Below, one piece after another: positions 5,601 to 13,765 of a stretch of DNA of 27,348 bases. The stretch is from a virus. Below the pieces are notes generated by a model. The model saw only the letters and a program-made list of their open reading frames with translations, was not told where the DNA came from and did no database searches. Location of the stretch: IMG/VR virus record IMGVR_UViG_3300046536_000243, positions 1 through 27,348 of that record; one strand, written 5' to 3'. Positions within the stretch are counted from its first letter, which is position 1, and each line of letters begins with the position of its first letter. Made by a program: the position numbers and the translations under genes.

Positions 5601-5831
5601 ATGGGATGGGGAAGCGGTTCACGCGTCATGTCGGAAATCATCGCGGCGATCCAGCCGCATCTGCCTGACGAAAGCGCGCGCAAGGAAGTCTACAAGATCC
5701 TGATTAATGTCTTTGAGGATGATGATTGGGATACGCAGGATGAGTGCGAGGGCGAAGACCCTGCATTCGATGCGGCAATGGAGGAGTTGCATCCTGACTG
5801 GTACGAGTACGACGCAGCGGGCGAGGACTGA
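5601..5831 (+). CDS. small acidic early protein
   Basis: A 76-residue protein. The N-terminal half is a helical region (EIIAAIQPHLPDESARKEVY) and the C-terminal half is very acidic (DDDWDTQDECEGED). The GGAGG ribosome binding site overlaps the stop of the upstream miniprotein. Strong acidity could indicate a DNA mimic or host-factor inhibitor, but this is inference only. Confidence 0.75.
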   Translation: MGWGSGSRVMSEIIAAIQPHLPDESARKEVYKILINVFEDDDWDTQDECEGEDPAFDAAMEELHPDWYEYDAAGED

Positions 5832-5832
5832 C

Positions 5833-5976
5833 ATGGACCCGGACGACGAAGCCTTTGACGAGCGCGAAAACGGCGGATTCTGCCCGAAGTGCGGTGGCTC
5901 CGGTCGCGACGACTACAGCGATGGGCTGATGGAGTGCTCGCACTGCGATGGCGAAGGGTATGAGTGGTGGCAGTAA
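5833..5976 (+). CDS. zinc-ribbon miniprotein (DnaJ-like CXXCXGXG repeats)
   Basis: A 47-residue protein starting MDPDDEAFDE. It has two Cys pairs: CPKCGGSG, and after about 13 residues CSHCDGEG. This is the CXXCXGXG module of DnaJ zinc fingers and small phage zinc-ribbon proteins. It starts one base after the stop of the previous gene. Likely a single zinc-binding ribbon, partner unknown. Confidence 0.72.
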   Translation: MDPDDEAFDERENGGFCPKCGGSGRDDYSDGLMECSHCDGEGYEWWQ

Positions 5977-6034
5977 GAAGTGTCTCTAAGCCAGACCGGC
6001 TCACAAGAGGTTCAAGTCAGGTGGGAAGCCTGGC

Positions 6035-6093
6035 GCCCTGAATGATAGTGATTGGTCCCCGCAAAAGGACTGCTAGTCATTATCACTCAGGGC
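6035..6093 (+). repeat. long intergenic stem-loop in the early operon
   Basis: 6035-6051 pairs with 6077-6093 over 17 positions, with one mismatch and one G-U. An inner stem GTCC (6055-6058) / GGAC (6067-6070) closes a short loop. It occupies the 195-bp gap between two early genes and has no T tract. An RNase III site, attenuator or translational control element is possible. A smaller hairpin AGCC/GGCT lies at 5989-6001. Confidence 0.7.
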
Positions 6094-6171
6094 CAAAGCG
6101 GATGCTGCGCGGAAGGCGGTACGAGTAAGCGCAGTGCAGCGAGTAACCCTGACCAACATTTCGGAGTCCAT

Positions 6172-6369
6172 ATGGGACAACACGCAAACCAACGGGCATG
6201 GCTCGAATTCGAGCGCCTTGACCGGAAGAGACAAGAAGAATCATTCGACGACGAGCCGCCGCTGACGGAGTTTGAGCGGGCGGCTGAGTGGGACCACGAC
6301 TACTGGTCAAAGCTAGACGCGTCGCCAGTGCGCCACGTTCGACGGGACGACTTGGGGAGGGCGGTATGA
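6172..6369 (+). CDS. small charged early protein
   Basis: A 65-residue protein starting MGQHANQRAWLEFERLDRKR. A GGAG ribosome binding site lies 8 nt before the ATG at 6172. The in-frame upstream start would begin inside the stem-loop and is not preferred. Highly charged, with no motif recognised. Its TGA overlaps the next ATG (ATGA). Confidence 0.68.
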   Translation: MGQHANQRAWLEFERLDRKRQEESFDDEPPLTEFERAAEWDHDYWSKLDASPVRHVRRDDLGRAV

Positions 6370-6650
6370 GGGAGATCAAAGACGGTGGTGCTGCATTCCC
6401 GCTCACCGGAACTCAATGGAACCCTGACCGCGACGCACACGAAGTCTCGCCGGTCAGTAGCGGGATGAGCCTCAGGGATTATCTAGCGGCGAAGGCAATG
6501 CAGGGAATTTTGGCGATGGAGCCTGCATTCAAGCCCAATGATGGCGGACCAGACCAGCCGTTTCACGCTGGCAAGGAAACCCATGTTTCAGCGGTGGCAA
6601 AGGGTGCCTACTCAATTGCCGACGCCATGCTCGAAGCGAGGAAAGTATGA
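6366..6650 (+). CDS. conserved phage protein of unknown function
   Basis: A 94-residue protein with the pattern GGAAFPLTGTQ, then GMSLRDYLAAKAMQGILA, then a C-terminal helix (ISIADAMLEARKV-like). This combination is common in small proteins of proteobacterial phages, where it has no assigned function. ATGA overlaps on both sides indicate translational coupling. Confidence 0.82.
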   Translation: MREIKDGGAAFPLTGTQWNPDRDAHEVSPVSSGMSLRDYLAAKAMQGILAMEPAFKPNDGGPDQPFHAGKETHVSAVAKGAYSIADAMLEARKV

Positions 6651-6856
6651 ACGCCACCTTCGAAGTCCACGATGGCTGCACGACCCTCATATCAGACGCC
6701 GTCCGCATCTCAGACGAAGCCTTGCGCCGCCTCGCCGCCGAGAACACCCAGCGCGTGGCGTCTAGCTACATCTACGAAATCACTGCTGGCGCGGGCCTTA
6801 GCGGCGTTGTTGTTGCCATCGTCTGGGCGCTGGTTAAAGCACATACGGGAGGCTGA
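6647..6856 (+). CDS. small protein with C-terminal membrane segment
   Basis: A 69-residue protein. A soluble N-terminal part (about 1-43) is followed by one hydrophobic segment (about 44-64, AGLSGVVVAIVWALVK). ATGA overlap with the upstream gene. Likely inner-membrane, orientation uncertain, function unknown. Confidence 0.7.
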   Translation: MNATFEVHDGCTTLISDAVRISDEALRRLAAENTQRVASSYIYEITAGAGLSGVVVAIVWALVKAHTGG

Positions 6857-6857
6857 G

Positions 6858-7055
6858 ATGTTTAACGACAAGCATGAAGAGGCGCGTAAAGCAGCGCTTC
6901 GCCAGATGGTCGAGGCCGCAGACAACAGAATCGAAGCGCAGCGTAAGCGGGCTATTGAGGCTCTAGGCGAGCGGTGGGTATGTCACCCGGCGAATGCGCC
7001 TCGGAAAGCGCGGTATAACCCGAATACGGGTGCTTACCTTGGAGAAGCAGCATGA
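6858..7055 (+). CDS. small helical early protein
   Basis: A 65-residue protein (MFNDKHEEARKAALRQMVEA) with a charged N-terminal helix and a C-terminal RKARYNPNTGAYLGEAA tail. The CGGGAGG ribosome binding site overlaps the previous gene's end, and its stop overlaps the next start by 4 nt. Unknown function. Confidence 0.72.
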   Translation: MFNDKHEEARKAALRQMVEAADNRIEAQRKRAIEALGERWVCHPANAPRKARYNPNTGAYLGEAA

Positions 7056-7861
7056 GCGGCTTTAAGCAGGGCGATACCGTATTCGACATCCACGGCCGCG
7101 AAGCTGCATATCTGGCGCTCGGCGCTGATGGTCACGTTGTGCAAACGGTGTACGAGCACGACGACTACGACGAGCCGCGATATGGTCAGCCAGAAGTGTG
7201 GCGCGATATTTACAGGTCGCCACCAACCGCGAAGCTGCATGGCGAGATCGCAAAACTTGAGGCAAAGCTGAACGCGGCGCGTGCCGAACTGCATGCGATT
7301 CAGGATCAGCGCCGCACAGAGGATCACGATTATGCGGCTCGCCTGAATCAGCGCAAGCGCTTCAAGCAGTTACAAACGCTTGACGACTTCATCGCCGGCA
7401 AGATCACGCACTTCTTTACGGTCGAAGGCTACGGTGAGCGCATGTCGATCCAGACGTTTGACGAGTTCATGGCGTCGAAAGAGGACCGATATGAGCGCAA
7501 GCTGCGCCTTCTGTCACTGTTCGGCGGATCGAAGGGCGATCTGGCTTGGTATGTCGATCGGTACTCGGATGGATCGGGCGGCAGCAATGGCCGATGCTTT
7601 CCGGCGCTCTCGTATGAGGATGCGGTACGGCTGGCGTCCGAATGGATCGAAGGTCGCTATGCGGACGTTCGGACGAAAGAACACAAGCATGCCTCACTCG
7701 ATCTTGCGAACGCCGCCGAGCGATTCGGCCTACCAGTCCCAGATGACATCGCTAAATGGGCGAAGCAAACAGCCGATACCGCCCACGAATCAAGCCTGAA
7801 GCAAGCCCGCAAGCAGCTTGAGGACGCGCAGGCGAAGCTAAGGGATTTGGAGTCGCGATGA
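7052..7861 (+). CDS. phage protein with two coiled coils, unknown function
   Basis: A 269-residue protein. The N-terminal region (1-60) is beta-rich with an acidic loop (EHDDYDEPRYG). A first coiled coil covers about 61-105 (GEIAKLEAKLNAARAELHAI). A middle domain (about 106-210) contains DDFIAGKITHFF and GSGGSNGRCFPALSYEDA. A second coiled coil closes the C-terminus (about 240-269). It begins and ends with ATGA overlaps just upstream of the recombination genes. Similar-looking proteins occur next to phage recombination genes, but I cannot name a family. Confidence 0.82.
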   Translation: MSGFKQGDTVFDIHGREAAYLALGADGHVVQTVYEHDDYDEPRYGQPEVWRDIYRSPPTAKLHGEIAKLEAKLNAARAELHAIQDQRRTEDHDYAARLNQRKRFKQLQTLDDFIAGKITHFFTVEGYGERMSIQTFDEFMASKEDRYERKLRLLSLFGGSKGDLAWYVDRYSDGSGGSNGRCFPALSYEDAVRLASEWIEGRYADVRTKEHKHASLDLANAAERFGLPVPDDIAKWAKQTADTAHESSLKQARKQLEDAQAKLRDLESR

Positions 7862-8043
7862 ACCAAATCTCCGCCGCCCGTATCGCTCAGGCGATTGCAG
7901 CGATGAAGGCAATTGACGCCGCCTGGAACGCCGATCCTACCCGAGCAATGGCGTCGCGGCTGATGACTGATCTGGCGATTGCGAGGATGCATCTGGAATC
8001 GAGCCTCATCCCAATAACGCTAACTTTGAAAGAGGCAGCATGA
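7858..8043 (+). CDS. 61-residue helical protein
   Basis: Starts MNQISAARIAQAIAAMKAID, all helical in appearance, ending ITLTLKEAA. ATGA overlaps with both neighbours place it inside a tightly coupled block leading into the annealing-protein candidate. No motif recognised. Confidence 0.7.
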   Translation: MNQISAARIAQAIAAMKAIDAAWNADPTRAMASRLMTDLAIARMHLESSLIPITLTLKEAA

Positions 8044-9080
8044 GCACAGCTCTCACAACGCGTCAGGAATTCGGCGCCCAGCAGACAACGACCGCATTGG
8101 TCGAAACAGCATCGACGGCAGTTGCCGCGCAAGCTAAGGCGATGGTCGAGGCCCGCTACATCATGGCGATGCAGCGCCCGCGGAACTGGGATCAGGTTCG
8201 TCAGGACATCGTTCGCGAATGTCGCCGCCCGTCCTTCGCTCACAACAAGAGCGCGTACTACCGCAAGCCGATCGGACAAGGCGTCGAAGGCCTTGGCATC
8301 CGGTTCGTGGAAGTCGCCTTGCGCTGCATGACCAACGTTCTGGTCGAGACGACGATGATCTTCGAGGACGACGCAAAGGAAGTGCACCGCGTCGCCGTAA
8401 CGGATCTGGAATCGAACCTGACCTATCCGCTGGATGTCCGCGTGTCCAAGACGGTCGAGCGGTCCAAGCCGTCTGACGATGGCTCGTACATCGCAGTCCG
8501 CAAGAACAGCTACGGAAAAAACGTCTACACCGTGCCAGCGAACGATGACGACCTTCTGAACAAGCGGGCGGCGCTGATATCGAAGGCTATCCGGACGCTG
8601 GGCCTGCGTATCGTGCCCGGCGATCTGCAGGACGAGGCCGAGGAAATCATCAAGACGGTTCGCATGAACGAAGCGGCGCGCGATCCGGCAGCAGAACGCA
8701 AGAAGATCGCGGACGCTTTCGGCGAGATCGGCGTCAAGGTGTCGGAGTTGGTCGCATATCTGGGCCACTCGCTCGACGCATGCTCACCTACCGAGTTGGT
8801 CGACCTTCGCGGCATCTACGGCGCTATCAAGGACGGCGAGGCAACGTGGAAGTCAGTTATGGAGAACAAGGCGGAGCAGGGCGGCGGGGATTCGGAAGGC
8901 GTGAAGACGATTCCGGTTTGCACCGCGGAGAAGTTCGAAGCGAAGTCAGCCGAATGGCGGAAATTGATTGTCGACAAGAAGAAGACGGTCGCCGATCTCG
9001 TCGCCATGATCGAAACTAAAGACAAGCTTACTGAAGACCAGAAGCTGACCATCGACGCGTGGAGCCACGAAAATGATTGA
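8040..9080 (+). CDS. recombination protein, probable single-strand annealing protein
   Basis: A 346-residue protein. The core (about 38-230) contains VEARYIMAMQRPRNWDQVR, CRRPSFAHNKSAYYRKP, an IRFVEVALRCM helix, and a basic LLNKRAALISKAIRTLGLR segment. I recognise this as a phage family commonly located with YqaJ or lambda-type exonucleases. Immediate 8-nt overlap with the exonuclease gene and the lambda-like position argue for a RecT/Bet/Erf-type annealing role. The C-terminal third (about 235-346) is a charged, possibly protein-binding extension. The family recognition is firm; the biochemical role is inferred. Confidence 0.72.
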   Translation: MSTALTTRQEFGAQQTTTALVETASTAVAAQAKAMVEARYIMAMQRPRNWDQVRQDIVRECRRPSFAHNKSAYYRKPIGQGVEGLGIRFVEVALRCMTNVLVETTMIFEDDAKEVHRVAVTDLESNLTYPLDVRVSKTVERSKPSDDGSYIAVRKNSYGKNVYTVPANDDDLLNKRAALISKAIRTLGLRIVPGDLQDEAEEIIKTVRMNEAARDPAAERKKIADAFGEIGVKVSELVAYLGHSLDACSPTELVDLRGIYGAIKDGEATWKSVMENKAEQGGGDSEGVKTIPVCTAEKFEAKSAEWRKLIVDKKKTVADLVAMIETKDKLTEDQKLTIDAWSHEND

Positions 9081-10731
9081 GCGAAAGATCCTGTCGGTTG
9101 TTCAGGGTTCGGCCGAATGGCTGGCGGTTCGGGCGATCCATTGCACCGCGAGCGAAGCGCCGGCGGCCCTGGGTGTCTCGAAGTACACCGGCCGCACCGA
9201 GTTGCTGCACCAAAAGTCGACCGGCATAACCAAAGAAGTCGACGCATTCACGCAAGGCCTGTTCGATCAAGGCCATGAAACTGAAGCGCTTGCGCGCGGC
9301 ATGGCGGAAGAGATCATCGGCACCGACCTGTATCCGATCACAGCGACGGCTCGGGTTGATGGGCTTGACCTGCTTTCAAGCTTGGACGGCGAGACCATGG
9401 ATGAGGAAATCATCTGGGAACACAAGCTGTTCAATGCGGAGTTGGCCGAGTCGGTGCGATCCGGAAATCTGGACGCGCATTACACGGTTCAGATGGACCA
9501 GCAACTATTGGTCTCGGGCGCAAAGAAGTGTTTGTTCATGACGTCGGATGGTACCCCCGAGAACATGGTGTGGTGCTGGTATGAATCCAGCCAGGAGAAG
9601 TTCGACGCGCTGATTGCCGGCTGGAATCAGTTTGCGCGCGACCTGGCCGACTATGTTCCGGCTGTAACCGAGGTCAAGCCCGTTGGCCGCACACCCGAGA
9701 CGATGCCAGCGCTGCGCATCGAAGTCACCGGCATGGTCACGGCAAGCAATTTACAAGCTTACCGCGATCATGCGATGGAGATCTTCGGGAGCATCAACCG
9801 CGAACTGACTACCGACCAGCACTTTGCTGATGCGGAGCAGACCGTCAAATGGTGCGAGGAGGTCGAATCCAGGCTGAAGGCGGCGAAAGAACACGCCCTG
9901 AGCCAGACTGAAAGCATCGACGCGCTGTTCAAGACGATCGATGACATCACCGCCGAGGCGCGTCGCGTTCGTCTTGATCTGGACAAGCTGGTCACGAAGC
10001 GAAAAGCCGAGGTCAAGGATGGGATCGTGCTGGGCGGAAAAAAGGCCTACGAACAGCACATTGCCGAGCTGAAGGCCGAAACGGACGGCGCATGGATTGC
10101 GCTCACGCCTCCTGACTTTGCCGGTGCAATCAAGGGTAAGCGTACTGTCGCGAGCATTCAGGATGCGGTGAATACGGTGCTGGCTAATGCCAAGATCGAA
10201 GCCGACGCATCGGCGAAGCGAATCCGCGCGAACCTCGCGTGCATCAAGGAAGACGGCGCAGAGTACGAGTTCCTGTTTGCCGACAAGCTGATGCTGATTG
10301 GGAAGCCGCTCGAAGACCTTCAGTTGGTCATCCGGACGCGCATCGCGGATCACAAGGCGGCAGAGGAAAAGCGCAAGGCTGATGCACTGGCTTGTGAGCA
10401 GGAGCAGGCCAGGGCGACGCCGGTAGCAACGGTTGCGGCACAGCCAGCGCCAGTCGCCACGCCCGTAAAGCAAGTGCAGACCGCACCATGGGTCGCGCCC
10501 GCTACGCCCAGCGGAGCCCCCACGCTTCGCCTCGGGCAGATCAATGAGCGCCTGGCACCGATCGCCCTGTCTGCCGATGGATTAGCGAGCCTTGGCTTTG
10601 CACATGCCGCCACGGACAAAGCCGCGAAGTTGTATCACGAGGCCCAGTTCCCCCAAATATGCGCGGCGCTGGTTCGGCATATCGAAGCGGCTTCCGGCGA
10701 TCAAGCGGTGCTTCGACAGCAAGCCGCCTAG
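9073..10731 (+). CDS. YqaJ/lambda-type exonuclease with long C-terminal extension
   Basis: A 552-residue protein. Residues 1-195 form a PD-(D/E)XK nuclease of the YqaJ viral recombinase family. The family start QGSAEWLAVR...TASEAPAALG is present, then SLDG with Asp105, then Glu116 and Lys118 in WEHK, and a YTVQMDQQ helix. Residues about 200-430 are helical coiled coil of the type often fused to or encoded beside phage exonucleases. About 430-480 is a Pro/Ala/Val linker, and the C-terminal 60 residues are a small helical domain. It should degrade one strand of linear DNA and load the annealing protein encoded just upstream. Confidence 0.88.
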   Translation: MIERKILSVVQGSAEWLAVRAIHCTASEAPAALGVSKYTGRTELLHQKSTGITKEVDAFTQGLFDQGHETEALARGMAEEIIGTDLYPITATARVDGLDLLSSLDGETMDEEIIWEHKLFNAELAESVRSGNLDAHYTVQMDQQLLVSGAKKCLFMTSDGTPENMVWCWYESSQEKFDALIAGWNQFARDLADYVPAVTEVKPVGRTPETMPALRIEVTGMVTASNLQAYRDHAMEIFGSINRELTTDQHFADAEQTVKWCEEVESRLKAAKEHALSQTESIDALFKTIDDITAEARRVRLDLDKLVTKRKAEVKDGIVLGGKKAYEQHIAELKAETDGAWIALTPPDFAGAIKGKRTVASIQDAVNTVLANAKIEADASAKRIRANLACIKEDGAEYEFLFADKLMLIGKPLEDLQLVIRTRIADHKAAEEKRKADALACEQEQARATPVATVAAQPAPVATPVKQVQTAPWVAPATPSGAPTLRLGQINERLAPIALSADGLASLGFAHAATDKAAKLYHEAQFPQICAALVRHIEAASGDQAVLRQQAA

Positions 10732-10855
10732 CCTTACCGCCGCAGCATCGCACGGATCGGCCTACGGGCGCATTCCCGGTAAGTCGATGCAGCGGCCCCA
10801 GCAACACTCTTGAAGGCGCACATTCCAGGCGCCCTTCGAAAGTTGCGTGTGTGTT

Positions 10856-10877
10856 CCCGGCTTCGGCCGGGTTTTTT
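10856..10877 (+). terminator. strong intrinsic terminator inside the early operon
   Basis: CCCGGC, a TTCG tetraloop, GCCGGG, then six T residues. It lies 125 bp after the exonuclease stop and 12 bp before the next start codon. It should separate the recombination genes from the downstream accessory genes unless antitermination occurs. Confidence 0.92.
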
Positions 10878-10888
10878 CGAGCATAGAT

Positions 10889-12196
10889 ATGACGACTAAT
10901 ACGGATGCAGTGCCGAGCGAGTTGCGGGAAGCCGCGCGCCAGTTTCACAACCTGACGCAAGGCGATAACACAGTGATCATCCGGGCGCCGTCAGCCGAAA
11001 AGCGAGACGCGATTGTCAAGGCAGGCGAACGCTTGCGCTCGGCCCTCGCTTCTACCACCGAACACGCAGATGCGGCACGTGGAACTGACGCTCAGATTTT
11101 GTTCGAACGAAAGTTGACGTGCGAAGCGATCAACGGCGCGATGGCATTCGGCTACCAGAATACGAATCCGCCGCCCGAGGATGATCATTGGCTCGCGCAA
11201 TTCTGGAAGATTGGCAGAAAGCAGGCCGAGCTGGAAGCCGCCTTGCTTGCCAGCGAGCCGGCCGTGGCAGCGGATGCGCAGGACGACTGCCATAAAACTT
11301 GCGATGTGTGCTGGGGAGAGAACGGGCAAAAATGGCCGTGTGCGAAACGCACGCGCTCGTCCCCTGCCGCGCCAGCGCAATCGGCTGAGCCGGTGGCATA
11401 TGTTCCTGTCGATCCAGAGAACGGGCCGGTATGGCGCGATGTGATGACATCAACGGATCAGGATGGTGGCCGTTTCCCGCTACGCGCCTTGTTCTTCGAT
11501 TCCCCGCAGCCAGGATTGAACAAAATCAATGTGGATGCAGAGCGGGCGGCGTTTGAGGAATGGATGCGTGGGTGCGAAGGGTATCCATACGCTGGTCAGT
11601 ACGCCAATTTGATGTGGAAAGCTTGGCAAGCCCGCGCCGCATCCCCGCAAGCCACCGTGTACTCGCTGTTCTCGTCATCCGATCGACGCAATTTCGGACA
11701 CCTTGCGCCACAAGAGTTCGTCAACGCGGTCATCGAGGCAGTGCGGGCGCAAGCCACGGCGACGCAGCCAGCGCAGACGGCACCGTATCTGCCGTGCCCC
11801 ACCTGCAAAGGCGTCGAAGGGTGCGATCACACGGTGCCGGAGAGAAAGCGCGCGGCGGAGAGGCCGATCTACCAAAATCGTGTCTCAGGCTTCGAGGCTG
11901 CATGGAGAGACGTTAGGAAAGAAACGTTCGATGAATGCTCAGCGCTCGACACTTTCGAGACGCGCATCGTCTACCCAGCACCGCAACCTGTGGCACAGAC
12001 GGAGCGGGCGCTGACGCTGGACGAGTATCACGAGGATTATGGCTTCGTGGTCTGGTGGACTTGGAAGGATGGCGAATGGCTTGGTGAACCGGCATGGATC
12101 GGCACGCCGAACGATAGCGACTGGCCCGGCTATCACACGCACTGGACGAAGCACCCGGCTTTTCCTGACCGCCGCGCAGCCAGCAAGCGGAGGTGA
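10889..12196 (+). CDS. large modular accessory protein (Ea22/Ead-like type)
   Basis: A 435-residue mosaic protein. It has an N-terminal helical part, a Cys cluster (CHKTCDVCWGENGQKWPC, about 139-156), an Ala/Pro linker, a VAYVPVDPENGPVWRD module, an AAFEEWMR...YANLMWKAWQAR module (about 233-263), a second Cys cluster (CPTCKGVEGCDH) and a Trp-rich C-terminal module resembling DUF551 (VVWWTWKDGEW...THWTKHP). Such shuffled modules are typical of ea-region phage proteins of unknown role. The start at 10889 is 12 bp after a terminator and has no good ribosome binding site, which makes its expression puzzling. Confidence 0.72.
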   Translation: MTTNTDAVPSELREAARQFHNLTQGDNTVIIRAPSAEKRDAIVKAGERLRSALASTTEHADAARGTDAQILFERKLTCEAINGAMAFGYQNTNPPPEDDHWLAQFWKIGRKQAELEAALLASEPAVAADAQDDCHKTCDVCWGENGQKWPCAKRTRSSPAAPAQSAEPVAYVPVDPENGPVWRDVMTSTDQDGGRFPLRALFFDSPQPGLNKINVDAERAAFEEWMRGCEGYPYAGQYANLMWKAWQARAASPQATVYSLFSSSDRRNFGHLAPQEFVNAVIEAVRAQATATQPAQTAPYLPCPTCKGVEGCDHTVPERKRAAERPIYQNRVSGFEAAWRDVRKETFDECSALDTFETRIVYPAPQPVAQTERALTLDEYHEDYGFVVWWTWKDGEWLGEPAWIGTPNDSDWPGYHTHWTKHPAFPDRRAASKRR

Positions 12197-12198
12197 TC

Positions 12199-12612
12199 AT
12201 GACTGACGACGTGAAAGTGATCAACGCACCCGAGCGCATCTATCTCCAGATCGGGGACGACTTCGATCCGGGTGAAGTCGACTTCAGTGCGTTGCACGAG
12301 GTGACGTGGTGCGCCGACAAGATCCACGGAACGGACATCGCCTACGTGCGCGCCGACGCTCTCGAAGCAGCGCACTTCCGCATCGCTGAGCTGGAAGCCA
12401 AGTGCCGGCTGTACGAGGCGGCGCTCGACAAGGCTGACATTGATACAGCGCGACTCGATTTCTTGCTCAATAACACTGGCCTATATCGGCTCTACCAGAG
12501 CAAGAAGTTCTGGTGGTGCGTGCCGATAGCTTCCCAGGATTGGCAGGATGGCTACAAATCGCCGCGCGAGGCTATTGACGCCGCCCTAGCTAAACAAAAG
12601 GAACCGAAATGA
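12199..12612 (+). CDS. ea-region accessory protein
   Basis: A 137-residue protein. The N-terminal module (INAPERIYLQIGDDFD...YVRADALEAA) is one repeatedly seen in phage accessory proteins. It is followed by a helix and a RLDFLLNN...REAIDAALAK module, also common in that group. The GGAGGT ribosome binding site selects the ATG at 12199. Function unknown. Confidence 0.8.
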   Translation: MTDDVKVINAPERIYLQIGDDFDPGEVDFSALHEVTWCADKIHGTDIAYVRADALEAAHFRIAELEAKCRLYEAALDKADIDTARLDFLLNNTGLYRLYQSKKFWWCVPIASQDWQDGYKSPREAIDAALAKQKEPK

Positions 12613-12782
12613 CCCAGACATGGACCACCGAAACCGCCCTCTCGTGGATCGCTGGCCACTTCCGATGGAATGGCGGCTTTATCAAAGCGCGGCCTGGCTA
12701 CGTGCCAACCTTGCTCGACCTCGAAGCCGTGCAATACCTGGTCGATCACGAGGATTATGCATTTGATGGGGTGGCGGCATGA
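12609..12782 (+). CDS. 57-residue accessory miniprotein
   Basis: Starts MTQTWTTETALSWIAGHFRW and ends YLVDHEDYAFDGVAA. ATGA overlaps with both neighbours (12609-12612 and 12779-12782) are the main evidence. Trp-rich N-terminal half, acidic end, no motif recognised. Confidence 0.68.
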   Translation: MTQTWTTETALSWIAGHFRWNGGFIKARPGYVPTLLDLEAVQYLVDHEDYAFDGVAA

Positions 12783-13240
12783 CCAAAGACCAACTAGTGA
12801 CGCTCATTCGCGATCACAAAGACTACGAAGGCCGCGTCGATGAATTCGAACTCGCGGATTCGCTGATCGCCGCACTAGCATCGAGCGGTACGCAAGCCGA
12901 TGGTGGGAAGGGTGAGGCGGTGGGCGTAGCTGGGTCGATGCCGGGAACGGATGGATTCACGATGGCGGCCTTCAAGGTATCTGATGTCCCGGTCGGCACC
13001 AAGCTCTACGACGCCACGCCAGCCGAGTGCGCACCGCGTGCGATCCCGAGTGTATGCGACGGAAAGGAGCAGGACGAGTTTGAAGCGTGGGCGCAAAAAG
13101 AGAAGTACGACATGTCGCAGCATCCGCTTCACTGGCTGTTCCTCAATGAACGGACGTATGCCGCGCGTCAAGGTTGGAAAGCCGCACTGGAGTATGTGGA
13201 GCGCGCCATCGAGCAGGCAGCAAAGGAGAATCAATCATGA
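12779..13240 (+). CDS. ea-region accessory protein
   Basis: A 153-residue protein. The N-terminus is helical (MTKDQLVTLIRDHKDYEGRV), then a Gly-rich linker, a GTKLYDATPAE module and a C-terminal EFEAWAQKEKYD...TYAARQGWKAALEYV module. Both modules are typical of Ea22/Ead-like phage proteins and the second also appears in the 435-residue protein upstream. Overlaps both neighbours by 4 nt. Function unknown. Confidence 0.8.
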   Translation: MTKDQLVTLIRDHKDYEGRVDEFELADSLIAALASSGTQADGGKGEAVGVAGSMPGTDGFTMAAFKVSDVPVGTKLYDATPAECAPRAIPSVCDGKEQDEFEAWAQKEKYDMSQHPLHWLFLNERTYAARQGWKAALEYVERAIEQAAKENQS

Positions 13241-13575
13241 AAATGGCCCGCGCATCCGAAGCGGATATCGAAGCTTCTCTCAAGGTGTGTCGAATCCTCG
13301 ACGAACTCGACAAGCGCTACATGCCGTCCGAGGACGACAGCGAGGAGATCGAGTTTTTCGACCGAGACGACGCCGAGCAGTGTCAGAAGGTCGTCAGCAT
13401 GTTGCTCGACGCGACTCGGTACACCAGCCTGTTCCGCGTCGTGTTCGGCATGGCGGTTGTGCTCGATCCACAAAACGAGTTGCTTGACCCGGACGCTGAC
13501 ACGATCGAGAAGCATCCGAAGATTATCGCCGCGCTGGAGGCGTACGACACCGCGAAGGAGAAAGCGAATGGCTGA
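13237..13575 (+). CDS. acidic accessory protein
   Basis: A 112-residue protein starting MKMARASEADIEASLKVCRI with an acidic loop (PSEDDSEEIEFFDRDD), then a hydrophobic helix and the end AALEAYDTAKEKANG. The ATG at 13237 overlaps the upstream stop. Resembles other small phage ea-region proteins of unknown function. Confidence 0.75.
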   Translation: MKMARASEADIEASLKVCRILDELDKRYMPSEDDSEEIEFFDRDDAEQCQKVVSMLLDATRYTSLFRVVFGMAVVLDPQNELLDPDADTIEKHPKIIAALEAYDTAKEKANG

Positions 13576-13765
13576 GTGGCAACCGATTTCGAAGGCGCCG
13601 ACTGATCGCGAAATATGGGCATTCAACGGAGAGCAAGCCCGGATGATCTGGTCGCAAGGTAACCAGTGGGCGCTATGGGTTTGGGCCGACGAACTTCTGA
13701 GTGAGGTCGATCCCTCGCCGGAGCAGCCCACGCATTGGATGGAACTGCCAAGGAACCCGATATGA
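13568..13765 (+). CDS. DUF551-like small protein
   Basis: A 65-residue protein. The pattern EWQPISKAPTDREIW near the start and THWMELP near the end fits the DUF551 family of short phage proteins, which carry a W..I/V..AP...P...L start and a W.PLP end. Overlaps the upstream gene by 8 nt. No known activity. Confidence 0.75.
   Translation: MAEWQPISKAPTDREIWAFNGEQARMIWSQGNQWALWVWADELLSEVDPSPEQPTHWMELPRNPI

Noticed and set aside
6052-6171. Upstream extension of the 65-residue gene at 6172
   Set aside because: The extension begins inside the 6035-6093 stem-loop and has no ribosome binding site, while the ATG at 6172 does.
7887-8768. 293-codon leftward frame
   Set aside because: Antisense to the annealing-protein candidate; it follows that gene's codon structure and has no independent start signals.
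9751-10473. 240-codon leftward frame
   Set aside because: Antisense shadow of the exonuclease C-terminal coiled coil.
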